From assembly GCF_000711965.1 (NCBI RefSeq), contig NZ_JONS01000006.1, positions 1 through 64,000 on the forward strand: a DNA stretch of 64,000 nt. The letters are read 5' to 3'. Positions 55,074 to 63,730 of this stretch are shown in pieces. The position numbers and the translations under genes are program-made. The notes under the pieces were generated by a model, which saw only the letters and a list, made by a program, of their open reading frames with translations, was not told the DNA's origin and searched no databases. Within the stretch, counting starts at the first letter, position 1. Every line of letters starts with the position of its first letter. This DNA is from Actinomyces israelii DSM 43320. GTDB lineage: Bacteria; Actinomycetota; Actinomycetes; Actinomycetales; Actinomycetaceae.

Positions 55074-55424
55074 CGGACCATTGTTCGCATGGGGTCCGCA
55101 GATGCTCAGAGGCTCCGGCAACGGTTGGTGTCGCTGCGGGCGGCGACCTGCCTGTGAGCATGTCTCACCCTGCACCTGGAGGCCGGTGAGAGGGGTGGAC
55201 CGCATGGGGTCCTAGGCGGGGTCGTCACCATGGTTCCGCATTCACAATATGCGACGGAAAGGCAGGATCATGGCCGTTCGGACGGTCCAGCTGTGCCGCA
55301 ACTTAGCAACAAGGCGCCCCAGATCTCGCGACCCGAGTCATGTGACTCCAGGGCGTCCGAAGTCCAAATGCACAGGACCGAGGCGCGAGGAAGGAGTCAT
55401 TTTCCTGGGAGAAGCAATGCAGAG

Positions 55425-55438
55425 GTTTCACGTGAAAC
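55425..55438. other. parS site 4
   Basis: GTTTCACGTGAAAC, perfect core, in noncoding DNA. Confidence 0.92.
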
Positions 55439-55899
55439 AGGGCCCGGGCGCGAGTGCAGCTTCGAGTCACGTGAGCCTCAGCGCAACTGAGTCGACTTGA
55501 ATGACTGCTGCGATATGGAAGTGACGACAGCCGCCGAGGCAGAAGCAGGGGCTGCTCAGACCATGTCTTGTCCGGAGCAACTGCTCGGCACATAAGGCTG
55601 CGGGCTACCCTGGAAGATGAGCGGCGGTCCGCCACCGGATACGGCGGGCGGTAGAGGAGTGCTGGGAACGCTTCGATGACCAGTGCGCGGAGAGCCGGCA
55701 GACAAGGGGCGCACTCACTTGCTGTATTGCGCAGGTCTGAGTCTGGCGACCAGCGGATCGAGATGTACACGATGGTCGTGGAACCAATCGAATACGGTTG
55801 ACACCCGTAGGCACATGGCCTGCTGATCGCGATGGATTCCGATCACGCCCCGGCGACGAGGGGCGTGCTCTTCTCCAGAAGAAGCTGGTTGAGGACATG

Positions 55900-55915
55900 T
55901 GTTTCACGTGAAACA
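55900..55915. other. parS site 5, full 16-bp consensus
   Basis: TGTTTCACGTGAAACA with perfect symmetry. Confidence 0.95.
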
Positions 55916-56571
55916 GATTCAGTCTCTGCCGCGGACGTGTGCGAGGTGGCGTGCTACGCGGACCGGGACGATTGACAGGACTGGACTACGATGGCCTCTC
56001 ACTCTCATTCTGGACAGCTGCGTAGGAAGGGGAGGGATGCTGCCGCCAGCTTCCTGACACTGAGCGAGACGCACGAGAACATATGTCGACCGCCGTCCTG
56101 CTCGAGGACAGGCGCAGTACACGTGTTGCGGATTCCGCTGCGCCAAGAGCCGCCCTGACAGACCGCCGTCGGCGTCGAGGGCTGCCTGCTCGCACACGGG
56201 GAGCGACAAAAACCCCGCGGTGCGCTTCAAACGGGTCGTGGGAGCACGGCGTGGGCAGCATTGCCTCAGGTACAGGGGCCTCTGCTGCACCGACCTCCTG
56301 CGGAAAAGGGAACGCAGAGCATTCGGAAGAGTCGTCGATACTGCTTCCGCCGCGCGTCCTCTCACAGGAGTCGGAGGTGCCACTCATACGGCGGCCTGCC
56401 GCCAGCACCCACCCCCGCTACGGGCGACCGAGAGCGCTTGCAGGAGCGCTCAACAGCGCAGTGACGGACTCTCCTAGATCACCGACCTCAGGTGTCGAAG
56501 AAGAACAGCTGTCGCCACGGGACTCCATGGCGACTAGCCATGTACGCTTCACCGGTCCCAGGGCGGAGTGA

Positions 56572-56585
56572 GTTTCACGTGAAAC
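56572..56585. other. parS site 6
   Basis: GTTTCACGTGAAAC, perfect core. Confidence 0.92.
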
Positions 56586-56861
56586 ATAGCGCGCTGTCCG
56601 GCCCAGAAAGGCGCGCCGAGGCGGACAGCGTTTCCGCGGAACGGGTCGATAGTGACAGCTCTGGTGGACATCCTGGTGCCGGTCGAAACCCTCTGCTGAG
56701 GGGCATGTCCTATCGAGTACCATGGGAGCGGTTCGATTCATCGGTCTTCTGGGCGTATGGCTCGACGTCTGCAGTTCCCGGCTCAGGACGCGGCCTCTAC
56801 TCCGTTGTGCACTCCTCCTCAGGAGCCGGTGACCAGAGTGTGCGGGAACCTACGTCGGGTA

Positions 56862-56887
56862 CGTTCGGTTTCACGTGAAACCGAACG
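56862..56887. other. parS site 7 within a 26-bp perfect palindrome
   Basis: The parS core at 56868-56881 is flanked by CGTTCG on the left and CGAACG on the right, giving a perfect 26-bp palindrome. It could form a hairpin as well as bind ParB. Confidence 0.9.
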
Positions 56888-57150
56888 GGCGCAGCGGCAC
56901 TGCGACGAGGACATGAAGGCCTGGTGCATGCTGGATCAATGTCGTGGTGACGCCGTCTGTGGTGTCTCAGGAGACCTGAGGCACTCGGATGTCGTGACAT
57001 CGGTGACAGTGGTGGCATGGGAAATGAGCTGTCGCCTGGTCGGCGTATGGAGACTGTCGGGTTCAGTCCTGCTGTCAGTGGTGAGAGCGTCTCGGGGTTC
57101 TGTCGGCGGGTGGGGAGATTTCGAGGGCGTCGTGCTACCGGGTCCGTCGT

Positions 57151-57440
57151 GTGGCTGACGAGCAGGGACGGGCGCGGGCCCTGGCAGCGGCCTCCAGGGC
57201 TCCCAGGACGCCGGTGCGCAGGTGGGGCGCAGACACCGACGCTGCTGTCACGCGGATCCGCAGGGACCTGGAGGCCCAGGGCAAGGAGCCCGGCGCCTGG
57301 AGCGTGTGGTGGGTCCTGCCCCGGGGCGGTAGCCGACAGGCACCCTCGCGGTCCACCATCGCCCGCAGTTGCATGGAGCGCATATCGTCGGCAGGCCGAA
57401 ACAGGGCGGCATTCATACATACGCTGCCGCTACTGACTTC
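57151..57440 (+). pseudogene. IS481-like transposase/integrase fragment
   Basis: The frame starting at 57151 encodes RAPRTPVRRWGADTDAAVTRIRRDLEAQGKEPGAWSVWWVLPRG, which is like the start of IS481-family integrases (P......V..LR.ELAEAGL..GP.TIAWHL), and the following SRSTIARS resembles their S.ATIHRIL motif. A shift to another frame gives VGRPKQGGIHTYAAATDF, similar to the .RPKSSY.RF....PNE.WQ.DF block. Only the N-terminal quarter is recognisable. The frameshift and lack of the DDE core make it a relic. Assignment is tentative. Confidence 0.4.
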
Positions 57441-57521
57441 ATCGTGCGACCCGGGAGGGAAATCCTTCGCTGGTCGCAACACGATCCCAATGAGCCTGTC
57501 AGGAGCCGTCCTTCGCCGCAC

Positions 57522-57535
57522 GTTTCACGTGAAAC
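57522..57535. other. parS site 8
   Basis: GTTTCACGTGAAAC, perfect core, 82 bp after the IS481-like fragment. Confidence 0.92.
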
Positions 57536-57880
57536 AGGGTAGCCGCCCATCGACGACGGCACTGGCGGCCTTCACGTGGGAGTTCTCGAAGGCAGATGGT
57601 CTAATGGCCTGCGCGGGGAACAGCCCAGACCATTCAGTCATACAGAGGTGGATAGAGAATGCGGGTGACTGAACTTGGCCGTATGCCGTCGCATGACTCT
57701 CGACCATGAACAGGCGGGGCACCAGCGCACGACGGGAGGCCGGTGCTGATCTGGCGCCGGAGCATGGGCCCGGATGATCCCAGGCCATAGAGATCAGCGG
57801 AACTGGAGATGGTCCGTGCGAAAAGGGCCCAGGACGGAGGTCAGACAGGTCATGCCGAAGGGGTGCTGCTCGCAAGGACG

Positions 57881-57916
57881 CCGATGACAGGGACGAGTAG
57901 CTGTCCCTGTCATCGG
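57881..57916. other. 14-bp perfect hairpin in the gene desert
   Basis: CCGATGACAGGGAC (57881-57894) pairs perfectly with GTCCCTGTCATCGG (57903-57916) around an 8-base loop. No gene ends nearby, so a terminator role is not obvious. Confidence 0.7.
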
Positions 57917-58349
57917 GATACGGCTGCTGCCGACTGGATGTACCAGTCCTGAACATGGGATCGACATGACGACGGATGACGGGCGGTCCTGGAGGCGATG
58001 GTTGTACGTGGTGGCGCAGACTCGTGCAGCGAGGTGTGGAGCAGCACGGCCGCGCTCCCCTCCCCAGTGGGCATCACCTCGGCTTCGGGGACTAGGACGA
58101 AGAAGATCGGGTGGCTGCGGCGAGGGACGTCTCTTTCTCCGTGCCCGTGGCAATGCCAATAACCGGTACGACTGATCGGGTGGTCGCTGCTGCAGACCCC
58201 GCCACCTCAGGGGGCACCGTCTGCACAGTGCACCCTGTTCTTGGACGGCTCGGCATGCATCGAGCACCGAGGTGCTTTCACGCCTCGACAGATGGGGTGT
58301 ATAGCCAATACCTCGAAGGTGCTCGCTGAGGCTGGGCTATCAGGTCCTC

Positions 58350-58363
58350 ATTTCACGTGAAAC
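58350..58363. other. parS site 9, one end mismatch
   Basis: ATTTCACGTGAAAC, identical to the core except the first base. Confidence 0.85.
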
Positions 58364-58815
58364 GCCTCGACCGGTTCGTTTGCAACCAGTTAGCGAATCG
58401 TCTCAGCGCGATCCGCTGTGTGGGAACATGAGGCGCAGCGGGCTCCGGCTCCCCTCCGATGCCGCATTGGGCGGGGTGAAGGTTTGCTGTGTCGAACGAT
58501 ATGGCGGAGCCTGCGCAGGCACATAATGACCAGCTGAGTGAGGTGAGCGGCTCGTCGGGGCGGTACTGATCTGGTGGAGGGATGCTGGTGGCCGGGCCGT
58601 AGAGCTCCGGAGGATCCGCCCGAGCGCGCTCCAGACGGACAACGCCGAGGTGGTCCCCGGATGACCGCAGCGGTCCGCCGGACGTCGGCGAGCACGACGA
58701 GTGCCGGTGTTGGCCTTGAACAGGAGGTCATGCGCAGCGCGGGCATGACCGGCTGGCCATGACGCGGTTCGCCGTTGTCTCAGAGCGGTCGCCCGTGACG
58801 ACAGATGTGTTCCTC

Positions 58816-58845
58816 TTGAACGCAGAGAGACTCATGTAAAATAAT
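58816..58845 (+). promoter_or_regulatory. Promoter-like sequence in the gene desert
   Basis: TTGAAC at 58816-58821 and AATAAT at 58840-58845 are separated by 18 bp, in the most AT-rich patch of the region. The first reading frame downstream is the M23 pseudogene at 59150, 300 bp away, so the transcript may be a relic or a small RNA. Confidence 0.5.
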
Positions 58846-59098
58846 TCATTACCCAACGGTGGTGCTGCTCGGCGCCCTCACACAGTGAGATTTCGAGAGA
58901 GATGCAGCGCCTCAAGAGATCGGCGACAGCTCCAAGAAGGTGACATGAAGGCGTCAGAGCGCTCAGCGACCGTGCCGCCATGGCGTTCGGCGCACAGAAG
59001 TCCACAGCCGAACCCGCACTGCACAGGCAGCGCGACGGGAGCCCCGGACCTCTCCGCTTCTGCCGAGCCCATCGCTTGTTCGAGCGAGGTCGCGGGGT

Positions 59099-59112
59099 GA
59101 TTCACGTGGACA
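59099..59112. other. Degenerate parS-like site
   Basis: GATTCACGTGGACA keeps the central TTCACGTG but breaks the outer symmetry, so ParB binding is doubtful. Confidence 0.35.
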
Positions 59113-59149
59113 GGGCCGGCCCCGCCGTCGGCCTTGAAAAGGATGGATA

Positions 59150-59869
59150 GTGGCCAGCCCCCGCACATCACTACAAACCCCGGACGGCTTCGTCGTCGCA
59201 CGCCTGCCCTTCGGCGGTACGTGGCTGACCGAGGTGAGTCCCTCGCGGCAGATCCCAAGCCATGGGTCGGATCTCTTCGCCACCACCTACGCTCTCGACT
59301 TCATGGCGGTCGACGAGCGCGACCGCACCGCCCCCACCTGTGGGCCGGCGACCATTTTCGGCGTCGAACCCCCGGGAACTGTTCTACGCGTTCGGCAGCC
59401 CGCTGCCGGCACCGGTCGACGGACAGGTCATAGCGATCCATGACGGAGAGCCGGACCAGGTCGCGCGTCGTTCGTTGCCGGCCCTGATTCCGTACAGCCT
59501 CACGCAGGGCGGCGCATCCGGCAGGGAATCGGGGCGATCGCTGATAACCACGTGATCATCCGCGACCAGGACACTGAGCATTTTGTTGGCCTGATGCACC
59601 TCAAGCTGGGCTCGCTGAGCGTCGCTCAGGAAGACCGAGTCAGGGTCGGCGACCGGATCGGGGCGTGTGGAAACTCCGGGAAGTCGACGCAGCCCCACCT
59701 GCACATTCAGGCCATGTCCGGCCCTGACCTCAACACGGCTCGCGGGCTTCCTCTGCGATTCGTGGAGCTTCGCGAGCGGGAGCGGAGTACGCGCTGGTCC
59801 GGTAAAAGTCGTGCCCGTGCCTGCCCCGAGCAGAGCACGATCATCACTAGGCCTTGCGGGCCATTATGA
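59150..59869 (+). pseudogene. M23-family metallopeptidase pseudogene (two frameshifts)
   Basis: Reading starts at GTG 59150 with SLQTPDGFVVARLPF, then SHGSDLFATTYALDFMAVD, which looks like the H...D zinc-ligand region of M23 peptidases. Near 59376 the matching frame shifts to ELFYAFGSPLPAPVDGQVIAIHDG, then near 59530 it returns to GAIADNHVIIRDQDTEHF..LMHLKLGSLSV and GACGNSGKSTQPHLHIQ, the HxH zinc motif. The two shifts cancel but scramble about 50 codons in between, so the peptidase should be dead. M23 enzymes cut peptidoglycan cross-bridges. The protein lacks an obvious signal peptide. Confidence 0.75.
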
Positions 59870-60339
59870 CGTTGTAGACGCCGGAGACGCCGGGTGCAGT
59901 GGGGGTGGCGGGATCAGGCTGTCAGGACTGGTGGTGCTCAGTCAGCCAGCCTCGTACAGGAAGAGCCCGCCGCCCATGGTAGACCGTAACGCCCGCTGAT
60001 CCCGAGGGCGGGCGTCGCTTCCCCGGCTTGGCGATGGTGCATGCTGCCCTCCGGGAACCGCATGGAGCTCTGTGCACGGTATGCGAGCCCCGTACCCGCA
60101 TATCGCACACGGGAGGCCGCATAACGGGCGTCACCACCGCAATACAGTGCCCGCGCAGATCGCCAGGCTCGCGTCATCCATACGAGTAGGGCAATGAGAT
60201 CCCTGGCCTGCCAGTGTATCGCCCGAGGCCAGCCCAGCGGTCCAGGGCAGGGCGAAGACGAAGCGCGACGCCGGCCGCCTGCGCGACTCGCGCCGTCGTC
60301 GTCCTCGAGGAACAGTCTGGGCTCCGGTCCCCCTGCCCC
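59870..60339. other. Noncoding stretch before ddl
   Basis: About 470 bases between the M23 pseudogene and the ddl terminator palindrome. I see no gene, repeat or motif in it apart from short frames of biased composition. Confidence 0.45.
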
Positions 60340-60405
60340 GCGCCCGTTCGCTCTCGGGCTGGGACGTTTCACGTGAAACGTCCCAGCCCGAGAGCGAACG
60401 GGCGC
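60340..60405 (-). terminator. 66-bp perfect palindrome with parS at its centre (ddl terminator and parS site 10)
   Basis: Bases 60340-60372 are the exact reverse complement of 60373-60405. The centre, 60366-60379, is GTTTCACGTGAAAC (parS). It lies 18 bases past the 3' end of ddl (minus strand). As RNA it would form a very long GC-rich stem and stop transcription, and as DNA it carries a ParB binding site. No U-run is visible. Confidence 0.85.
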
Positions 60406-60423
60406 CGCGAGGACGGAAACGGA

Positions 60424-61410
60424 TCAGGGGTGGACGAGTGGGTGATGGACGAGTGCGTCGTACAGGCCGGGCAGGTCGCCGTCGGCCTCGGCCGCCAGCG
60501 GCAGCAGCGAGGTCTCCGTCATGCCAGGCACCACATTGACGTCAACGAACCAGGGGGTTCCGGCGTCGTCGAGAATCAGGTCGGTGCGGGACAGGTTGCC
60601 GAGGCCGAGCGTGCGGTGCACCGTCATGGCGGTGCCCTGCACGCGCTCGATAAGCTCGGGGCTGAGCCGTGCGGGCACGAAGTACTCCGAGCGTCCGGGG
60701 TTGTACCTGGCGTCGAAGTCGTACTGCCCCTCCGAGACGACCTCGACGGGCGGGAGCGCCCGCAGCCCCTGCCCCGTGTCGACGACGGAGACGGCCACCT
60801 CGGTGCCGGGAACGTACTTCTCGATGAGGGCGCGCTCGTCGTAGGAGAAGCAGGCCACCATAGCATTGCGCAGCTCGTCCGCATTGCGGGCCAGGGAGAC
60901 GCCGAGACCGGACCCGCCCTGATTGGGCTTCACAATGACGGGCAGCCCGAGGTGCGAGGCGACGACGCCGAGCGCCTCCTGCGCCCCGAGCTGGGAGAAG
61001 TAGGCCTTGGGCAGAGTGACCGAGTCCGGCGTCAGCACGCCCCCGATCCGCACCGTCGCCTTCGCCGTCGGCTTGAACGAGGCGCGCTGGCACCCGTCGG
61101 AGTGCGTCCCCACATAGGACAGTCCGAGGGCGATGAGCACATTCTGGAGTCCCCCGTCCTCCCCGTGCAGCCCGTGGACGAGCGGCCACACGACGTCGGG
61201 AGCGAATGCGCGCAGCGACGAGATGGTCCGCGCGTCCACATCCAGGACGAGCACGTCGTGACCGAGGTGCCTGAGGACTGACGCGACGCGATGCCCGGAG
61301 CGAAGGGAGACATCGCGCTCGTGGCTGAGGCCGCCGGCGAGAATGGCGACGCGGAGCGGCTCGGTGGAGGCGGGCGCAGTCGTGGGCATGGACTCTGACG
61401 ACTCGGTCAT
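60424..61410 (-). CDS. ddl: D-alanine-D-alanine ligase
   Basis: A 328-residue ATP-grasp ligase that makes the D-Ala-D-Ala dipeptide for peptidoglycan. Visible: N-terminal VAILAGGLSHERDVSLRSGHRVA, LHGEDGGLQNVLIALGLSYVG, the ATP-grasp segment PVIVKPNQGGSGLGVSLARNADEL, ALIEKYVPGTEVAVSVV and the metal/ATP motif PWFVDVNVVPGMTETSLLP (usually N..PGMT..S). The first 18 residues are Ser/Thr-rich and may not be part of the fold. It is the only cell-wall gene on this side of the parS region. It is upstream of the aminotransferase gene on the same strand, 9 bases apart, so probably an operon. Confidence 0.9.
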   Translation of the reverse strand: MTESSESMPTTAPASTEPLRVAILAGGLSHERDVSLRSGHRVASVLRHLGHDVLVLDVDARTISSLRAFAPDVVWPLVHGLHGEDGGLQNVLIALGLSYVGTHSDGCQRASFKPTAKATVRIGGVLTPDSVTLPKAYFSQLGAQEALGVVASHLGLPVIVKPNQGGSGLGVSLARNADELRNAMVACFSYDERALIEKYVPGTEVAVSVVDTGQGLRALPPVEVVSEGQYDFDARYNPGRSEYFVPARLSPELIERVQGTAMTVHRTLGLGNLSRTDLILDDAGTPWFVDVNVVPGMTETSLLPLAAEADGDLPGLYDALVHHPLVHP

Positions 61411-61419
61411 GGTGATTCC

Positions 61420-62727
61420 TCAGATCTGATCCGGAGCGGGGGCTGACACGCCTTCGGTGGGATGGGCGGGGAACGGGCCGAAGAGATTGATGAGGTCGAG
61501 GTCGTGCGCGACCACCTCGGACAGGCGCCGCACTCCCTCACGGATCTCCACGGGCTCGGGATAGCAGAATGACAGCCGGACGTGATCGTGCCCGGCGAAG
61601 CCCCCGGCGTAGAAGGCCGTGCCGGAGACATAGGCGACGAGATTGGTGACGGCGCGCGGCAGCATGTCCTTGGCGTCCAGCCCGTCCGGCAGCCCGACCC
61701 ACACGTAGAAGCCGCCCGCGGGCACGTTCCACGTGCACGTGGGCATGAACTCCCCGAGCGCGGAGACCATGGCGTCCCGGCGGCCGCGGTACATGCCCCG
61801 GAACTCCTCGATCTGGAGCCTCCAGTCGAAGTTGTCCAGGTAGGTGGACACCGAGTACTGGCCGACCGAGCTCGGGCAGAGGATCGCCGCCTCGGAGGCC
61901 AGCTTCATCTTCTCCCTGACGGCGGGTGGAGCCACCGCCCAGCCGACCCGGTAGCCGGGCGCGAAGATCTTCGAGAACGAGCTCAGGTACACGACGTCGT
62001 CGGGTGCGAGGGTCTTGAGGGCCGTGTAGGTCTGCCCCTCGAAGCCGAGCAGTCCGTAGGGATTGTCCTCCATTATCAGAATGCGGTGCCTGCGGCAGAT
62101 CTCAATAATGGCAGGACGACGCTCCTCGGACAGCGTGACACCCGCGGGGTTGTGGAAGTTCGGCAGGCAGTAGAAGAACTTCACGTGCCTTCCCTCGCGC
62201 TCCAGCCGTGTGATCGTCTCCTCCAGCACCTCCGGGATGACGCCGTCGGCATCGATCGCCACCTGCTGGATATCGGCCTGGTAGGTGGAGAAGATCGACA
62301 GGGAGCCGACATAGGTGGGAGCCTCGGCGAGGATCACGTCTCCGGGATCGATGAAGAGCTCAGTGACAATGTCAACGGCCTGCTGGGAGCCGGTGGTGAT
62401 AATAATGTCCTCTGGATCGGCGTCAATGCCCTCGAGCGCCATGATCTCCGGGATCTGCTCCCGCAGGCGCGGCAGTCCCTGTCCGTTGCCGTACTGGAGC
62501 GCCCTCCCCCCGTCCTTGCGGATCATCTGGGCGGTGGCGTCGGCGAGCCGGTCAAGGGGCAGGTCCTTGAGGTTGGGCATCCCGCCGGCAAGTGACACCA
62601 CCTCGGGCCGGGCGGCGACGGCGAAGAGCGACCGCGTCTCCGAGGCACGCAGGCCGTGGGCGCGGGCGGCATAGCTGTCCAGCCATGGATCGAGCCGATT
62701 GCCTTTCACCTGGTTCGCGTCAGTCAC
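61420..62727 (-). CDS. PLP-dependent aminotransferase, class I/II
   Basis: About 435 residues of fold-type I aminotransferase. The PLP-binding Lys is in YLSSFSKIFAPGYRVGWAV. Other landmarks are SLAGGMPNLKDLPLDR, ITTGSQQAVDIVTELFIDPGDVILAEAPTYVG, LPNFHNPAGVTLSEERR and MEDNPYGLLGFEG. The pattern resembles the branched-chain/2-aminoadipate (LysN-like) and MocR-related group. Substrate is not evident. The GTG at 62727 is chosen because GGAAGGACG precedes it and the family core begins soon after; an in-frame start 57 codons earlier gives only low-complexity residues. The gene reads toward ddl with 9 bases between them. Confidence 0.88.
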   Translation of the reverse strand: MTDANQVKGNRLDPWLDSYAARAHGLRASETRSLFAVAARPEVVSLAGGMPNLKDLPLDRLADATAQMIRKDGGRALQYGNGQGLPRLREQIPEIMALEGIDADPEDIIITTGSQQAVDIVTELFIDPGDVILAEAPTYVGSLSIFSTYQADIQQVAIDADGVIPEVLEETITRLEREGRHVKFFYCLPNFHNPAGVTLSEERRPAIIEICRRHRILIMEDNPYGLLGFEGQTYTALKTLAPDDVVYLSSFSKIFAPGYRVGWAVAPPAVREKMKLASEAAILCPSSVGQYSVSTYLDNFDWRLQIEEFRGMYRGRRDAMVSALGEFMPTCTWNVPAGGFYVWVGLPDGLDAKDMLPRAVTNLVAYVSGTAFYAGGFAGHDHVRLSFCYPEPVEIREGVRRLSEVVAHDLDLINLFGPFPAHPTEGVSAPAPDQI

Positions 62728-63035
62728 GTCGTCGTCCTTCCTGGGCGGGCACCGCCGTAGGAGGCCAGTCTGCCACGGCGGGCCCGTGCCTCGCCGCTCT
62801 GCTCCCAGAACGGACCGGAGCGCCTTGGGAGCGCCGGTCGGACCCGACACCGGTTCATGCGCCCCGTCGCGGGGCCGGGATGTGTAAACCGGGCCCATTG
62901 GAGGGCGTCGGGGACGATAATGGTGGGGTGCTCTCCCGCGGTGGCGCGACGCCGCAGTTCCTGCAGGGAGGGGACCTAAGCGGTCCTCCGGGTTGGGCCC
63001 GGTCGGGGATGAGGTTCGAAGACGGAGGCCATCGC

Positions 63036-63623
63036 ATGAGCGATCAGGACAGGCGCACAGAGCTCGAGAAGCTGGAGGCTGGAGACGTCTACTGCTTCTT
63101 GGATCCGGAGGTCGTGGCCCGCAAGGAGTCTGCGGTGGTGGCGTGCCGGAGATTCAATGACGCCGATCCCGCCGACGTCGAGGGGCAGACCCGCATTCTG
63201 CGGGAGCTCTTCGGTTCGGCCGGAGCGGATCTCTCTGTGCAGCAGCCGTTCCGGTGCGACTACGGACCCAACATTCATGTTGGTGACGGATTTCTCGCCA
63301 ATTATAATGTGACTATTCTTGATATTGCGCCGGTGGTCATCGGCGATCATGTCATGATCGGTCCGAACACGCTTATCACAACCGTGGGCCATCCTCTGGA
63401 TCCTGCGGGCCGGCGTGAAAAGCTCGGCCAGGCCTCCCCCGTGCATATCGGGCACGATGTGTGGCTCGGCGGGAATGCTGTTGTCCTTCCTGGAGTCGCA
63501 ATAGGCGATAACGTTGTCGTGGCGGCGGGCGCGGTGGTTTCCAAGGATATTCCGGATAATTGCGTGGTGGGCGGAGTCCCTGCCCGCAGGCTCCGGGAGC
63601 TCAATGCCGAGAAGAAGGACTGA
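63036..63623 (+). CDS. Sugar O-acetyltransferase (maltose/galactoside transacetylase family)
   Basis: A 195-residue left-handed beta-helix enzyme of the LacA/NodL/Maa family. The conserved N-terminal segment with C/R (GPNIHVGDGFLANYNVTILDIAPVVIGDHVMIGPNTLITTVGHPLD) is followed by hexapeptide repeats with VHIGHDVWLGGNAVVLPGVAIGDNVVVAAGAVVSKDIPDNCVVGGVPARRL. The catalytic His is in TTVGHPLD. Enzymes of this group acetylate maltose, glucose or galactosides with acetyl-CoA. The ATG at 63036 follows GACGGAGGCC. The gene runs toward thrC on the opposite strand. Confidence 0.92.
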   Translation: MSDQDRRTELEKLEAGDVYCFLDPEVVARKESAVVACRRFNDADPADVEGQTRILRELFGSAGADLSVQQPFRCDYGPNIHVGDGFLANYNVTILDIAPVVIGDHVMIGPNTLITTVGHPLDPAGRREKLGQASPVHIGHDVWLGGNAVVLPGVAIGDNVVVAAGAVVSKDIPDNCVVGGVPARRLRELNAEKKD

Positions 63624-63638
63624 TTCGTTGATTCTGGC

Positions 63639-63690
63639 GCGAAGCTGAACCGGTCTCGAGCCGGAGCTGAACCGATCTCGGCGAAGGAGG
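63639..63690 (-). repeat. Dispersed CGAGATCGGT repeat, locus 9 (2 units)
   Basis: Two inverted units, ACCGGTCTCGAG and ACCGATCTCGGCG, are separated by a CCGGAGCTGA spacer. It lies between the convergent sugar acetyltransferase and thrC genes. It is the only locus found right of 27 kb. Confidence 0.75.
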
Positions 63691-63730
63691 CGGCCGGAAG
63701 GGCGTGGGAGGGGCGGCGGGGAGCGGCCGG

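Larger units (their letters stand above)
53267..59149. other. parS-rich gene desert, 5.9 kb
   Basis: No intact gene is recognisable. The longest frame (53287-54009, plus strand) has no family motifs and amino-acid usage unlike a real protein. The region appears less GC-rich than coding sequence nearby (visual estimate). Contents: eight parS sites, an 11-bp tandem repeat (53502-53545), an IS481-like fragment (57151-57440), a strong hairpin (57881-57916) and one promoter-like sequence (58816-58845). Confidence 0.7.

Noticed and set aside
59099-59112. An eleventh parS site
   Set aside because: The outer bases break symmetry at several positions, so it is listed only as degenerate and not counted among the ten.
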